DNA of 64,000 bases, taken from NCBI RefSeq assembly GCF_001654455.1, contig NZ_CP015772.1:5563735-5627734 (forward strand), given 5' to 3'. Each line of letters starts with the position of its first letter. Position 1 is the stretch's first letter. Positions 1 to 9,500 of the stretch are shown here, one piece after another. Below the pieces are notes generated by a model. That model worked only from the letters and a program-made list of their open reading frames with translations. It was not told where the DNA came from and made no database searches. The translations under genes were made by a program, and so were the position numbers. This DNA comes from Niabella ginsenosidivorans. GTDB lineage: Bacteria > Bacteroidota > Bacteroidia > Chitinophagales > Chitinophagaceae.

Positions 1-403
1 TGATCTTTCCGCCCCTAACAATATTATTACGGCATACCTGCCAAAACACAGTAGCGCCGGGCCAATGCTTGCTCGTTCCGATGTTGTAGCGGCGAACCAA
101 CCATGCAACTTGATTCGCCGGGAATATCCGTTGCAACCATGAGGTAAAATTATCATCCCCGGTGAGGGTGCGGTGCATGAGGTTTTTATCTATGTAGGTA
201 ACGGCGTCTGGTTTCTTTTTGTTTCCTTCGGGAAACAAGGGTTGACCATTTATCTGATCGGGCAGGAAGGTTTGGCCGCAGCTGTGGCAATAACCTGCGG
301 TATCATATCCAGTATAAGGAGTAAACTTACCATCGCGGTTGCTACGGCCACAAGGGCATTGTTTCGCCCGGTACCTATTTTTATCAAATTTCAAATCGCT
401 CAT
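1..403 (-). CDS. Zinc-ribbon primase-like protein (DUF6371/PG0870-like), 3' end outside window
   Basis: An open minus-strand frame runs from ATG at 401-403 off the left edge. The first 134 residues show a zinc-ribbon pattern, CPCG at about residues 16-19 and CHSCG at about 39-43, followed by a tryptophan-rich stretch with FTSWL and WLVRRYNIG. This resembles the N-terminus of DUF6371/PG0870-type proteins and other toprim-primase-like proteins of Bacteroidota mobile elements, which would act in element replication. AGGAG sits two bases before the ATG and decides the start. It lies 88 bp beyond the ATPase stop, separated by a cluster of GGTACGC repeats. The toprim or other catalytic part is not in the window, so the family call is tentative. 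Confidence 0.6.
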   Translation of the reverse strand, partial: MSDLKFDKNRYRAKQCPCGRSNRDGKFTPYTGYDTAGYCHSCGQTFLPDQINGQPLFPEGNKKKPDAVTYIDKNLMHRTLTGDDNFTSWLQRIFPANQVAWLVRRYNIGTSKHWPGATVFWQVCRNNIVRGGKI

Positions 404-420
404 TGCTCCTATTTTTAGAG

Positions 421-488
421 TTACGTACCGCGTACCTTTACGTACCGCGTACTTGGTACGCGAGGTACGCTGGGTACGCGAGGTACGC
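421..488. repeat. Iteron-like cluster: two 15-bp units plus four 9-bp units in opposite orientation
   Basis: TTACGTACCGCGTAC occurs at 421-435 and again at 438-452 (period 17). It is followed by four GGTACGC units starting at 455, 464, 473 and 482, an exact 9-bp period. The two sets share the core GCGTACC/GGTACGC in opposite orientations, so the cluster can fold into hairpins. It fills the gap between the ATPase stop (492) and the primase-like start (403), directly upstream of the latter. It could be an origin, an operator array or an RNA hairpin. Confidence 0.8.
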
Positions 489-491
489 GCT

Positions 492-1526
492 TTATGTTTT
501 AAACCATTTTCTTACAGCACCTTCCGATACACCCATGCGTCTTCCTATTTCCCGGTTACTTACGCCCTGTTCGCGTAATACGCGGGCTTCCTCCTTACGG
601 GCGGTAGTGTCTTTTTCTGTTAGGTTTTTCAGGTGCTCAAACTCATTGCCGTATCCAATTAATTCAAAACGTAGATAATCATCCTTTACTAACTGATATA
701 AGGCCACGTTTTCCAGATCATACCTAAGCTCTCCATCACGAACCTTCACCTGTTTTACATAGCGCAAATATTTATCCGTAGCGCTCCGGCCAATGGTAAA
801 AACCGAATCCACTAAGTTGGCTTTCATCTTAGAGCCTTGTAGATCGTTTAATTGAATGGGGCGGGTAGTATCTACCTTCTTATTGTGCTCAATGGCCACA
901 ATGGTTATGCCTCGCTCAGCCTTTAAATCGTTTAACCCTTCTAAGATTGGTATTGTAGCTTTTGCAGTATCGGTATCGCCAGCCGCCAGTTTTGTGAGAT
1001 TATCAATAAAAACTACCTGTGCGCCGGTACAATCTATTAATGCACTAAGGCTTTGGAGAAAGAACCCTGTATAGCTTATATCTTTGGGCGCTCTGCGCAT
1101 ACGGCTATATCCTATACGATAAAGTGTTTCAGGCATTTTGTATGCAGCGCCGTTGTCCGAGGTGTACCGTTTCTGAAACTGCTTTTTAGAAAGCTCAAGA
1201 TCAAGAAACAGTACTTTATATCCTTGCTGTGCAATGTGGATTGCCGCCTGCATACATAGGACAGTTTTCCCTAATCCAGTATCAGCAAAACATATCACCA
1301 TTTCTCCTTCCTGGATTAAACAATCAAACAGGTAAACAGGATCGGGCATGGATGCAGCTTCCTTAATAGCATCGTTTGCAGTTTGCAATTCAAACAGGCC
1401 TACATCATTACTGGCGGCGTGATTCTGTATTGCCTCTATTTCCTGCGCTACTATTTCCGGGTAAATTGAATTATCTTTGCTGTGTTGTTCTTCCAAAGAA
1501 TTTACGGCGTGTGTTGTGGTGTTCAT
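492..1526 (-). CDS. RepA-like AAA ATPase with C-terminal helix-turn-helix
   Basis: This 344-residue protein has a RecA/RepA-type nucleotide-binding core. Walker A is ADTGLGKT at about residues 81-88, a second acidic strand is VLFLDLELS at about 105-113, and Walker B is VVFID at about 171-175, followed by NLTKLA. The last 30 residues (NREIGRRMGVSEGAVRKWF) form a resolvase-like helix-turn-helix, so it probably binds DNA. Relatives are hexameric replicative-helicase-like ATPases encoded on plasmids and integrative elements. It starts 9 bp after the HTH gene ends and is probably cotranscribed with it. The origin it would act on may be one of the repeat clusters at 421-488 or 1883-1995. Confidence 0.85.
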   Translation of the reverse strand: MNTTTHAVNSLEEQHSKDNSIYPEIVAQEIEAIQNHAASNDVGLFELQTANDAIKEAASMPDPVYLFDCLIQEGEMVICFADTGLGKTVLCMQAAIHIAQQGYKVLFLDLELSKKQFQKRYTSDNGAAYKMPETLYRIGYSRMRRAPKDISYTGFFLQSLSALIDCTGAQVVFIDNLTKLAAGDTDTAKATIPILEGLNDLKAERGITIVAIEHNKKVDTTRPIQLNDLQGSKMKANLVDSVFTIGRSATDKYLRYVKQVKVRDGELRYDLENVALYQLVKDDYLRFELIGYGNEFEHLKNLTEKDTTARKEEARVLREQGVSNREIGRRMGVSEGAVRKWFKT

Positions 1527-1535
1527 ACGCCGTTT

Positions 1536-1835
1536 TTATTTTAATTCTGCTTTGGTTTCTTTGACCGCAGCCATTACTTGGTCACGCAAAAAATATGTAC
1601 GCCGCCCGACCTTGTGTCGCCGGAGAATTCCTGCTGCATCCCAAGCGTGAACCGTGGGCAGGGATATACCAAATTCTTCGGCAACTTCTACCCTCGACAT
1701 TAATCGTTTTTTGGGTTCGCCTGTTTGCATTACCGCCGATATTTCCGATCTAACCGCCTCCTTTATTATACCGGTAAAATCCCCCAGTAGTTTCTCATAC
1801 GGAACATTTTCGATTTGCATTAAAGTTGTTTGCAT
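1536..1835 (-). CDS. Excisionase-like helix-turn-helix protein
   Basis: The protein has 99 residues. Residues about 1-45 look helical and carry no known motif. Residues about 46-95 form a MerR/excisionase-type winged HTH (HTH_17) with SRVEVAEEFGISLPTVHAWD and a wing rich in arginine (RRHKVGRRTYFLR). Proteins of this type next to tyrosine recombinases act as excision directionality factors or as autorepressors of the replication/excision operon. The gene is first of the HTH-ATPase-primase run and has its own strong promoter with a palindrome over the -7 box, which fits autoregulation. Whether it is excisionase, repressor or both is not shown. Confidence 0.85.
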   Translation of the reverse strand: MQTTLMQIENVPYEKLLGDFTGIIKEAVRSEISAVMQTGEPKKRLMSRVEVAEEFGISLPTVHAWDAAGILRRHKVGRRTYFLRDQVMAAVKETKAELK

Positions 1836-1844
1836 GTTTTTTAA

Positions 1845-1885
1845 TTTGACATCAAAAGTATGTCAAACCTTAAAAAGAGGACAAA
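1845..1885 (-). promoter_or_regulatory. Bacteroidota-type promoter with palindromic operator for the HTH gene
   Basis: Read on the minus strand, TTTG (1882-1885) is followed after 21 bases by TACTTTTG (1853-1860). This matches the Bacteroidota consensus TTTG-N19-21-TAnnTTTG. Perfect 8-bp inverted repeats TTTGACAT (1845-1852) and ATGTCAAA (1860-1867) bracket the -7 box. The -33 box overlaps the first AAAACGTTAATT repeat (1883-1895). The HTH start codon is 18 bp downstream of the -7 box. Confidence 0.75.
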
Positions 1886-1995
1886 AACGTTAATTTTATA
1901 ATACAGCTGAAACCCTTTGCTGTATTAGCTTTCATTGTATTTTACAGGAAATGGAAATGGTAAAAACGTTAATTGATAAGCTGAAAACGTTAATT
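1883..1995. repeat. Three direct repeats AAAACGTTAATT upstream of the HTH gene
   Basis: AAAACGTTAATT occurs at 1884-1895, 1963-1974 and 1984-1995; the first two copies have an extra leading A. The second and third start 21 bp apart, two helical turns. The third overlaps the stop codon of the 1990-2730 gene. They lie in the control region of the HTH-ATPase operon and could be binding sites for the HTH protein, the integrase or a replication initiator. Confidence 0.75.
1899..1927. promoter_or_regulatory. 9-bp perfect inverted repeat between the AAAACGTTAATT copies
   Basis: TAATACAGC (1899-1907) and GCTGTATTA (1919-1927) are exact reverse complements separated by 11 bases. No T-run follows on either strand, so a terminator is less likely than an operator or a replication/excision structure. 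Confidence 0.6.
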
Positions 1996-2730
1996 GGATT
2001 CGTCTTCTTCTGCCATCTTAATAATATTCTTTCTGTATTCAGTTGGTGATTTGTCGGGGTCTTTTAGGTTTATCGGCTTAAATTGCTGTGCGATACTCGT
2101 GGAATACCGGGCTTCAAAAAACCTTCTAATTTTTATGCGTGACACTTTATCGCTGCGTTTCCTGAACCAGCGTCTGGCTATAAGTTCGTCTATTAGCAGA
2201 GCAATTTCTTTCTTTTTTCCAGGGGCAATCTTTCTTTTAATCAAAAGCTTCCTTTCTGTTAATGCACGTTCCAGACGTAGAAAGCAATCCACTTTGGTCG
2301 CTATAAATATTTCCTCCAATTCAGCTCTGTCGGGTGTCCAGCCGGTTTCAATTCGATGCAGAAGATCTTCCAGCTTAGATATAAAATAATCACTGGTTGC
2401 GAGCGATTCAAAAATAGGGTTGGCCTTGTTGGACTTGGACATAAGGATTAACCATCGAACATAATCCGAACCGTTTATATCTGGGTTTTCATAAAGAAAT
2501 TCTTCAATGATTTCAACCAGAACATCTGTCCTTGCCACCGCCAATAATCCAGTTGGAATGTCACCAATGGGCATTCCCTTATTACCCGATAAAGCGTTTA
2601 GCCATTCAAGCTCCTTACCCATAACGCGCTGAGCTAATTCCAAACGGCTGGCTCTTTCTTTCAGTTGTTCAGGAGTATATTTTTTCTGGAGCCACTGTTC
2701 GTATTCCTTATGAAATTTCTCAAACCCCAT
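1990..2730 (-). CDS. Unknown mobile-element protein overlapping the integrase gene
   Basis: I do not recognise this 246-residue protein. It is soluble by appearance, rich in charged residues and probably mostly helical, with no signal peptide or membrane segment. The C-terminal part (ELIARRWFRKRSDKVSRIKI and FFEARYSTSIAQQF) resembles in style the C-terminal region of RteC-like and other helical proteins found beside integrases in Bacteroidota elements, but no catalytic motif can be seen. Its start overlaps the integrase 3' end by 11 bp, so the two are probably translated from one message. A role in element regulation is inferred from position only. Confidence 0.75.
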   Translation of the reverse strand: MGFEKFHKEYEQWLQKKYTPEQLKERASRLELAQRVMGKELEWLNALSGNKGMPIGDIPTGLLAVARTDVLVEIIEEFLYENPDINGSDYVRWLILMSKSNKANPIFESLATSDYFISKLEDLLHRIETGWTPDRAELEEIFIATKVDCFLRLERALTERKLLIKRKIAPGKKKEIALLIDELIARRWFRKRSDKVSRIKIRRFFEARYSTSIAQQFKPINLKDPDKSPTEYRKNIIKMAEEDESN

Positions 2731-3970
2731 TGTTCATATTTTTAAAGTGTCTTTGCAATACTTGTGCGTGTTCTTCTTTGGTCAGTCGCAGATAAGCAAG
2801 AAAAGCCTTTTCTGTTCTATGACCGGTAATAGCCATAATGCTTGGCACGGGCATTCCACTTAGATATGCATTGGTGGCAAAACTGCGGCGGCCTGTATGA
2901 CTTGAAACCAGCTCGTATTTTGGTTGCTGGATAACGACCCGCTGGGCGCCCTTTACCTCTGTGTACTGAACCGTATCAGTAATGCCGACCTGTTTACAAA
3001 CTGTTTTAACGTGTCGGTTAAACTCCTGGTTGGTCATCACGTTAGGAAAGCCGCCGTACTTATCAATAATAGCCTGCAACTGTGCCCGCATAGGTATGAC
3101 CACCCGCCCGCCGGTCTTGGTCTGAAACAATTCTATACTGCTGCTGGTAATTAAGGCCTGATTTAATTGTCCCCAATCACTGAAGCGTAGCCCGGTATAG
3201 CAGCCCAGCAGCAATAAATCCCGTACCCGGTCAAAAATACCTTCAAGTTCCGGCTGGTGCAGCTTCTCAATATCTTGTTCATTCAGGTAGATGGCAAAAC
3301 TTTCTGTTGGTGTGGCGCTGGCAGCTTTGCCCTTAAAGGCGGGGTTAACCCTTACCCCATGTTCTTCGGCTGCTTTTAGAAATACCTTCAGCACTGTAAA
3401 ATGCTTACCTAAGGTGTTTTGATTGTGTTTTTTTACATCCACCATGAAGGTTCTTAACTTGCTGAAAAAGTTTTTATCAAGGTTTTCAAACGAAAGATTT
3501 AAGCCGGTATGTTTTGCAAAATCCTTAAGCAATGCCCGTGTACCAGAATATTTAGCTATCGTCCGGGGGCTGAGTTTAAGACCGGTATTGGGGTCAATGG
3601 TTTTGGGCGCCTCACTGATAAAAAAGTCCAGAAACGACCAGAAGTCAGTAAAAGGCAATTTTTTCCTGCCGGTAGCTAAGTCTATGGCCTTTTTAAATTT
3701 ATCCTCAGTCACAGGGTTATTGCTGTTGTCCAGTTGGTGGAATGCGGTTTTGGCGGTAGCCTTTAATTTTTCCAGGCTGGCGTTTATGGAAGCATAGTCA
3801 GGCTCGGCCAATACAGCCCGTACTTTTTGAGCCTTACTGCTCCATGCTGAGGGGCTTACGTTTTGCCTGGTAGGATAAACCAACCGTTTGCCATCCCACC
3901 TGGCAACCAGATAAACGGGCACTGGTTTTGTTCCCTCGGTTGTTCTGATGTTGAAATTTAGCCTTAACAT
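2720..3970 (-). CDS. Tyrosine recombinase / integrase
   Basis: This 416-residue protein has the layout of Bacteroidota phage-type integrases: an Arm-like N-terminal domain (residues about 1-105), a SAM-like core-binding domain (about 105-220) and a catalytic domain. Catalytic residues are visible: Arg262 in GCYTGLRFSDW, the HTGRR box with His358 and Arg361, His384 in TGHRTEK and the nucleophile Tyr393 in FLAYLRL. All expected residues of the R-H-R-H-Y set are present, so it is probably active. It would catalyse integration and excision of the element with the HTH protein. It lies nearest the chromosomal side, as usual for integrases close to the attachment site. Confidence 0.95.
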   Translation of the reverse strand: MLRLNFNIRTTEGTKPVPVYLVARWDGKRLVYPTRQNVSPSAWSSKAQKVRAVLAEPDYASINASLEKLKATAKTAFHQLDNSNNPVTEDKFKKAIDLATGRKKLPFTDFWSFLDFFISEAPKTIDPNTGLKLSPRTIAKYSGTRALLKDFAKHTGLNLSFENLDKNFFSKLRTFMVDVKKHNQNTLGKHFTVLKVFLKAAEEHGVRVNPAFKGKAASATPTESFAIYLNEQDIEKLHQPELEGIFDRVRDLLLLGCYTGLRFSDWGQLNQALITSSSIELFQTKTGGRVVIPMRAQLQAIIDKYGGFPNVMTNQEFNRHVKTVCKQVGITDTVQYTEVKGAQRVVIQQPKYELVSSHTGRRSFATNAYLSGMPVPSIMAITGHRTEKAFLAYLRLTKEEHAQVLQRHFKNMNNGV

Positions 3971-4767
3971 ACGACAAATTTAATTCGTTGTCAGTTCTGT
4001 TGTCATTTTTTCTTTACTTATTTTAATTTTATTTTTCTTTTCAGGGATTCAATATCCTTTGAAATGCAATATGAAAGGGCATTATAGGAGAATTTGAAAT
4101 TAAGAGGGGTTAAAATGAATTAAGCTAATATAGTTTTGTCCGGGCTACTTAACGATATACAATATCAAATGTATCTCGTCTTTTTAGGCTGCTAACTAAT
4201 GAAGTGCCAGTAAATTATAGTTTGGTTGCTGGCAGCTCGGTTTTATGCCAAATAAACGCCCTCATTTTTTACAACAAAAGACATAAAAATAATATAGGAG
4301 AAGGTATTAGCTTGCTTTTTCAGTAGCTCGATATTCACTTAAGGGTTTATAGGTGCCTCCCCTTCTATAACATCAGGCGATGTGGTAAAAAATCCAATAT
4401 GATGGAAACCTCCTGAATATTACTTCAAACTAATATTGCAATGGCTCGTTCCATTGATCCGTGGCTACATAAATCCGGATGAAAAACTGACCATGCCGTA
4501 ATGATATCTAATGTAAAACTTTGCAAACCGAGCATACCTGAAAAATGAAAATTACATATTCCAATGGCGCCATTTTGGCAGTCGGGGTGAATTGTATCTT
4601 TGTATTAGGTTATACATAATACATATGCGGGATTTGAAAGATTAGCAGTAGAGACTGTACAAAAAATAAATAATGATAATATATTTACAGCGTTTAGAAA
4701 TAGGTCTGTTCATTTTATAAATGAACGCAAGCGTTTGTTGGAATCTTAACTTTGATCAAATGTTTTT
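3971..4767. other. About 800-bp non-coding junction between the mobile element and PUL 1
   Basis: No convincing gene is present. The element attachment site should lie here but could not be identified. TATCTTTG at 4595-4602, with TTTG at 4574-4577, resembles a Bacteroidota promoter with a short 17-base spacer. TAACTTTG at 4747-4754 is a second -7-like box, 13 bp before the ECF sigma gene, but lacks a -33 partner. Confidence 0.5.
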
Positions 4768-5301
4768 TTGGTGATTGAACAAATAATGAATGGAGATAAA
4801 AAGGCTTTTGATGCTTTCTACTGGCAATATGTAGATAAGTTGTTCGGCTATTTCTTCAAAAGGACCCAATCCCATTTTCACGCAGAGGAGCTTACTCAAC
4901 TCACCTTTATAAAGTTCTGGGAATATCGCAGTTCCCTTAACCCGGAACTTTCGCCGGATATGCAATTGTATTATAAAGCACGCATTACATATATCGACTG
5001 GTTACGGAAGGCCGCCACGCAGCGCAGCCTGCTGTCGCAGATTATTGGCCCGGCGTCAGATTCCCCTGATAATCCCCCGGAAGGATCCGAAAAATATGAA
5101 CGCGCGCGGATGGCATTGGAGCAGTTGCCGGAAATGCGCAAAAAAGTGCTGACCCTTTTTTACCTGGAGGGCTATAATTATAAAGAAATAGCCACTTTGC
5201 TCGGCATAGCTCCTAAAACGGTGGACAATCATATTTACCAGGGTATTGCCCAACTCAGAAAAATTTTATTGCTTTTTATTATTTTTTTTCCCAGGCAATA
5301 G
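4768..5301 (+). CDS. ECF-type RNA polymerase sigma factor of PUL 1
   Basis: The 177-residue protein is a FecI/RpoE-like sigma factor. Region 2 includes the GDKKAFDAFYWQYVDKLF opening and AEELTQLTFIKFWEY. Region 4 carries the helix-turn-helix GYNYKEIATLLGIAPKTVDN. It would direct RNA polymerase to the susCD promoter when freed by the FecR-type protein encoded 35 bp downstream. The frame opens with TTG 4768 and GTG 4771; the first ATG is at 4786. The upstream codons encode the conserved start of region 2 (VIEQIMNGD), which favours a TTG or GTG start, though the ATG cannot be excluded. Expression is probably linked to glycan sensing through the FecR/SusC relay. Confidence 0.92.
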   Translation: MVIEQIMNGDKKAFDAFYWQYVDKLFGYFFKRTQSHFHAEELTQLTFIKFWEYRSSLNPELSPDMQLYYKARITYIDWLRKAATQRSLLSQIIGPASDSPDNPPEGSEKYERARMALEQLPEMRKKVLTLFYLEGYNYKEIATLLGIAPKTVDNHIYQGIAQLRKILLLFIIFFPRQ

Positions 5302-5336
5302 GGAAAATGCGCTTTGTGCAACGTTAGTAGTATTAT

Positions 5337-6398
5337 ATGGCAGAAGAAATGGACCCATATCTCATCCGGAAGTTTTTAAATAATGAGAGTACACCAAAAG
5401 AAGCGGAAGCCGTAAGCGCTTTTTTTGAAGCACACCCGGAAGAGCTGGATCAATATTTTGCAATAGAGGAATGGCAAGATGCTTTAAAAGAAGTTGAGTT
5501 AACTAATGAGCGGAAACAGGCCATCAAAAAGATCATTGATAAAAAAGCAGGTATAAACCGCAGTGTTTTAAAACTTCCGCTGTTCCGGTATGCCGCTGTT
5601 GCTGTTTTGCTGCTGGCGGTAGCTATTACTGTGGTTTACGTTGTAATCCCGCGACCGGAGACCGGCAGGTATGAGCGTTTTGTTATTAATAATCCAACCC
5701 TGGCCAATAAAGATACAGTGCTTCCTGATGGTTCACGGGTAATGCTTTTGCCCGGTGCACGCCTCTCCTATCAATCGGATTTCTTAAAAAAACGATGGGT
5801 GACGGTAGAAGAAGGCACGGTACAGTTTGAGGAAAGGAAAATGAATGTGCCTTTTACAGCCTTTGCACAGGGAATTGCTACCACTCCCATAGGTACGAAA
5901 TTTTCCGTTAACAGTGCTCCGGCAATGGAGACCGTAGAAATCATATTGTTAGAGGGAAAAGTAAAAGTAAATACGGTAAATACGGTCAAAAAAATGAACG
6001 AAGTAGTGATGGCCCCGGGCGATAGGCTCTTTATCCGGGTGCGTACAATGTCGGTAATCCTTACGGGTGTCGGAAAGCAACAGAAGGCAGCACCCCTCCT
6101 GAAAAGCGTGCTATCTCCAGCAAAGGAAGCCCCGCCGGCTGATGCTGTATGGACAAATAACGCCATCACGTTCTCACAAACGGCATTACCGGTTGTATTT
6201 GATAAAATAATGGATAAGTATAATGTACCGATTGTTTATGATAAAGAACAACTATCCCGGTACCATTTTACAGGCGCGGTTTATTATAACGATGATATAA
6301 ACAAACTCTTAAAGAACATTTGTGATGTAAACGGTCTTATGTATAACTATCGAAACGATTCAATAATTATAACCAGGAGCTCTGAACCTAATCCGTAA
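5337..6398 (+). CDS. FecR-type anti-sigma factor of PUL 1
   Basis: This 353-residue inner-membrane protein has a cytoplasmic N-terminal domain (1-80) that would hold the sigma factor, one membrane helix at about residues 84-104, and a periplasmic part. The FecR domain starts near residue 118 with DTVLPDGSRVMLLPGARLSY. A C-terminal DUF4974 domain (from about 275) contains ITFSQTALPVVFDKIMDKY. DUF4974 has a secretin-like fold that can sense the TonB-dependent transporter. The gene lies between the sigma factor and susC, the standard order. The closing motif NDSIIITR is typical of the family. Confidence 0.93.
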   Translation: MAEEMDPYLIRKFLNNESTPKEAEAVSAFFEAHPEELDQYFAIEEWQDALKEVELTNERKQAIKKIIDKKAGINRSVLKLPLFRYAAVAVLLLAVAITVVYVVIPRPETGRYERFVINNPTLANKDTVLPDGSRVMLLPGARLSYQSDFLKKRWVTVEEGTVQFEERKMNVPFTAFAQGIATTPIGTKFSVNSAPAMETVEIILLEGKVKVNTVNTVKKMNEVVMAPGDRLFIRVRTMSVILTGVGKQQKAAPLLKSVLSPAKEAPPADAVWTNNAITFSQTALPVVFDKIMDKYNVPIVYDKEQLSRYHFTGAVYYNDDINKLLKNICDVNGLMYNYRNDSIIITRSSEPNP

Positions 6399-6505
6399 AA
6401 AGAGCAGTATTCACCGATCGGGTTCTTTCCGGGTATTTTGAAGCAAGCTGCTTATATAGCCTGCAGAGAGAGAAATGCCCCCAAACGGGTGGCAGGCAAA
6501 AGTAT

Positions 6506-6526
6506 TGCATCATGAGCAATGATGCA
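6506..6526. promoter_or_regulatory. 8-bp palindrome in the susC leader of PUL 1
   Basis: TGCATCAT (6506-6513) and ATGATGCA (6519-6526) are perfect reverse complements with a 5-base loop, 42 bp before the susC ATG. AGTATTG occurs just before and after it (from 6501 and from 6534). It may be an operator or an RNA hairpin in the leader. Confidence 0.5.
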
Positions 6527-6567
6527 TTTACAGAAGTATTGACTTTTAATTAAAACATACAGTTTAC

Positions 6568-9500
6568 ATGAAAATGAGAAAAAGACGACTTATGCTTGTC
6601 GTACCATTATTACTGCTGTCATTTCCTTTGCTTACTGCTGCTCAGATAAAACCGGGCGGGATTAACGGGAAAGTAATAACAGAACAGGGCGATCCCTTAA
6701 ACGGAGTTACTGTTACACTTATCAATCAAACGAACAGGGAAGGGCGGTTTGCCGTTTCCGATGAAAACGGCAATTTTTCATTTGCAAACGTTACGTATAA
6801 TCAGAAATATACGCTGGTCTTTGAGTATGTAGGATACCAGGCAGATTCAGTAACGCAGTTTTCTGTAAGAAATGAAAGTGAGAACAATGCCATCGTAATG
6901 CGGTTGAAGCCTTCAGATGCAAAATCCGCGCTCAATGAAGTGGTTGTTGTGGGCTATGGTACGCAAAAGAAAATAAACCTTACAGGGGCTGTTTCCGTTG
7001 TAGACGGGGAAGCACTGGCCAACCGCCCGGTTGTAAATGCCACCCAAAGTCTGCAGGGGCTGGTGCCGGGCTTAAATGTAAGTGTCAACAACAAAGGAGG
7101 CACTCCCGGAACCAGTTACAATCTGAACATACGCGGACAGGGGAATTTAAGCAGCTCAGACAACCCTTATGTACTGGTAGATGGTATGGAAATGTCTTTA
7201 AGCGATGTAAATCCCAATGATATAGAAAGTATCTCTGTTTTAAAAGACGCCGCCGCTTCCTCTATTTACGGAGCCCGGGCTGCTTACGGTGTTATATTGG
7301 TCACCACTAAAAAAGGAAGTAAGAACAAGATGTCTTTTAACTATAACGGAAATGTGGGAGTGACACATCCGGCAAAGTTGCCGGATATGGTAAATAGCTA
7401 TGAGTTTGCGAAATTTTTTAATGCCGGGTGGAAAAATGTAACGGGAAATGTTGAGTACTCAGATGAAAAACTGGCGCTGCTGGAACAATTTGTCAAAGAC
7501 CCGACAGGAATGAATCAATGGCCTGAGCAAACCACGAACTGGTTCCTTGTAGAAAATTCTCCGTTGGGGGTAGGCAACACCAACAATTTCAAACTTCAGT
7601 ATAAAGACCTGGCATTGAAGCAGGATCATAATCTCAGTGCCACCGGAGGCAACGATAAACAACAGTATTATGTTTCCGGAGGCTATTATGATGAGGATGG
7701 CCTCCTCCATTATGCTGATATTAATTATAAGAGATACAACCTTAATGCAAGACTTACTTCACAACTGGCGTCCTGGCTAAAACTGAATCTGAATACAAAA
7801 TATTCCAACGACAAATCTACGACGCCCTTTGGCGACAATGCCGTAAACGAATCCATGTTCTTTCATAACCTGGCAAGAATGCGGCCCACTAACTCGCCTT
7901 ATGACCTGAACGGGCATTTTACGGAGCTTTCCCAGATCCCTTACCTGCAGTCTGGTTCCGTAAATAATAACCAGAATAATAATCTTGGTATACTCAGCGG
8001 ATTCGAAATACAACCCTTAAAAAACTGGAAAATCTTTGTTGACTACAATTACCGGTTAAACAATAATAATAATGAGCAGGCCGCCATTCCTGCCACCATT
8101 TACGGGTTAGATGGTACCACCCGATATGAAGCCCGGCAGGAGTTAGCGGTGCCGCTGGGCGGCTCCTACTACAGGAGCATGACAAAATCGATTTACAACT
8201 CCATAAATATTTATTCAAACTATAACCTGAATATCGCCAATACACATCATTTTACCTTTATGGCAGGTGGGCAGCAAGACAACCTCAAATACTCAAATTT
8301 ATGGAGTAAGGCAACAGACCTGCTGAACTTCAGTAACCCCGGTCTGGGAACTACCTCCGGGCAAAGAACCACTGATGAAAGTCGGAACGGATGGGCTACT
8401 TTAGGGTTCTTTGGCCGTATCAACTATGATTATAAAGGAAAATACCTGTTTGAAGGCAATGCCCGTTATGACGGCTCTTCCCGCTTCAGCCCGGATAACC
8501 GCTGGGGGTTTTTCCCTTCCGTATCCGTAGGGTATAATATATCAAAGGAACAATTTATGAGCAGCACCCGCAACTGGCTCAATATGCTCAAACTAAGGGG
8601 CTCCTATGGCTTTCTTGGAAACCAGGCGGGCGCTGCTTTATACACTTTTGCGCAAACGATGTCCACACAACCGCAGGGAAGCTGGTTTTTTCAAAACGGC
8701 CGTGAAATGATCATTAATGCGCCCGGCACTTTTAATCCGGATGTAACCTGGGAGAAAATTGAAAGCGCAGATATTGCCATTGATTTTGGTATGCTGAACA
8801 ACCGGCTAACCGGTAGCTTCGATGTTTACCAGCGTACTACAAGGGACATGCTGGGGCCAACAGCCAAACTTGCAGATATGTTTGGCGCCAGTGCACCACA
8901 GGCCAATAATGCAACAATGCGCAACAGGGGCTGGGAATTGAGTATCAATTACAATAATAAAATCAATAACAATCTGTCCTACTCTGTTGGTGGAATGTTA
9001 TCAGATTATACCGCCCAGGTGCTTTCCTATCAAAATCCCACCCTGAATGATCCGGCCGGCACCTGGTATCCCGGCAAAAAGGTAGGGGAGATCTGGGGAT
9101 ATAAAACGGGAGGGTTGATCCAGACCCAGCAAGAGGCGGATGAATACAATAAACTGGACCGCTCCTACCTCAGTGGCCAGAACTGGATACCCGGAGATGT
9201 AAAATACCTGGACCTCAATAACGACAATAAAATCAACCGGGGCTCCAACAAAATCGGCGATATGGGAGACCTTAGTGTAATTGGCAACAGCACCCCGCGG
9301 TATCAATATGCCCTCAGCGGTTCGCTTACCTGGAAGCATCTGTCTCTTTCCATGTTGTGGCAGGGTGTGGGAAAACGGGATTATAACCCTGCCGGCAGTG
9401 TATATTTCTGGGGCGCAGGGGCTAAGGCACAGGTTACCGTATTCCAGGAGCATCTTGATTACTGGACACCTGACAATCCCAATGCGTATTACCCCAATCC

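Larger units (their letters stand above)
1..3970 (-). mobile_element. End of an integrative element (integrase to primase-like gene), truncated by window edge
   Basis: Five minus-strand genes follow each other from a tyrosine recombinase (2720-3970) through an unknown protein, an excisionase-like HTH protein, a RepA-like ATPase and a zinc-ribbon primase-like protein that leaves the window at base 1. This order is typical of Bacteroidota integrative or mobilizable elements, with the integrase nearest one end. The gaps carry iteron-like repeats and palindromes absent from the rest of the window. The element boundary must lie right of 3970, but no attachment repeat could be recognised because the other end is outside the window. 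Element type (mobilizable, conjugative or satellite) cannot be told from this part. Confidence 0.7.
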
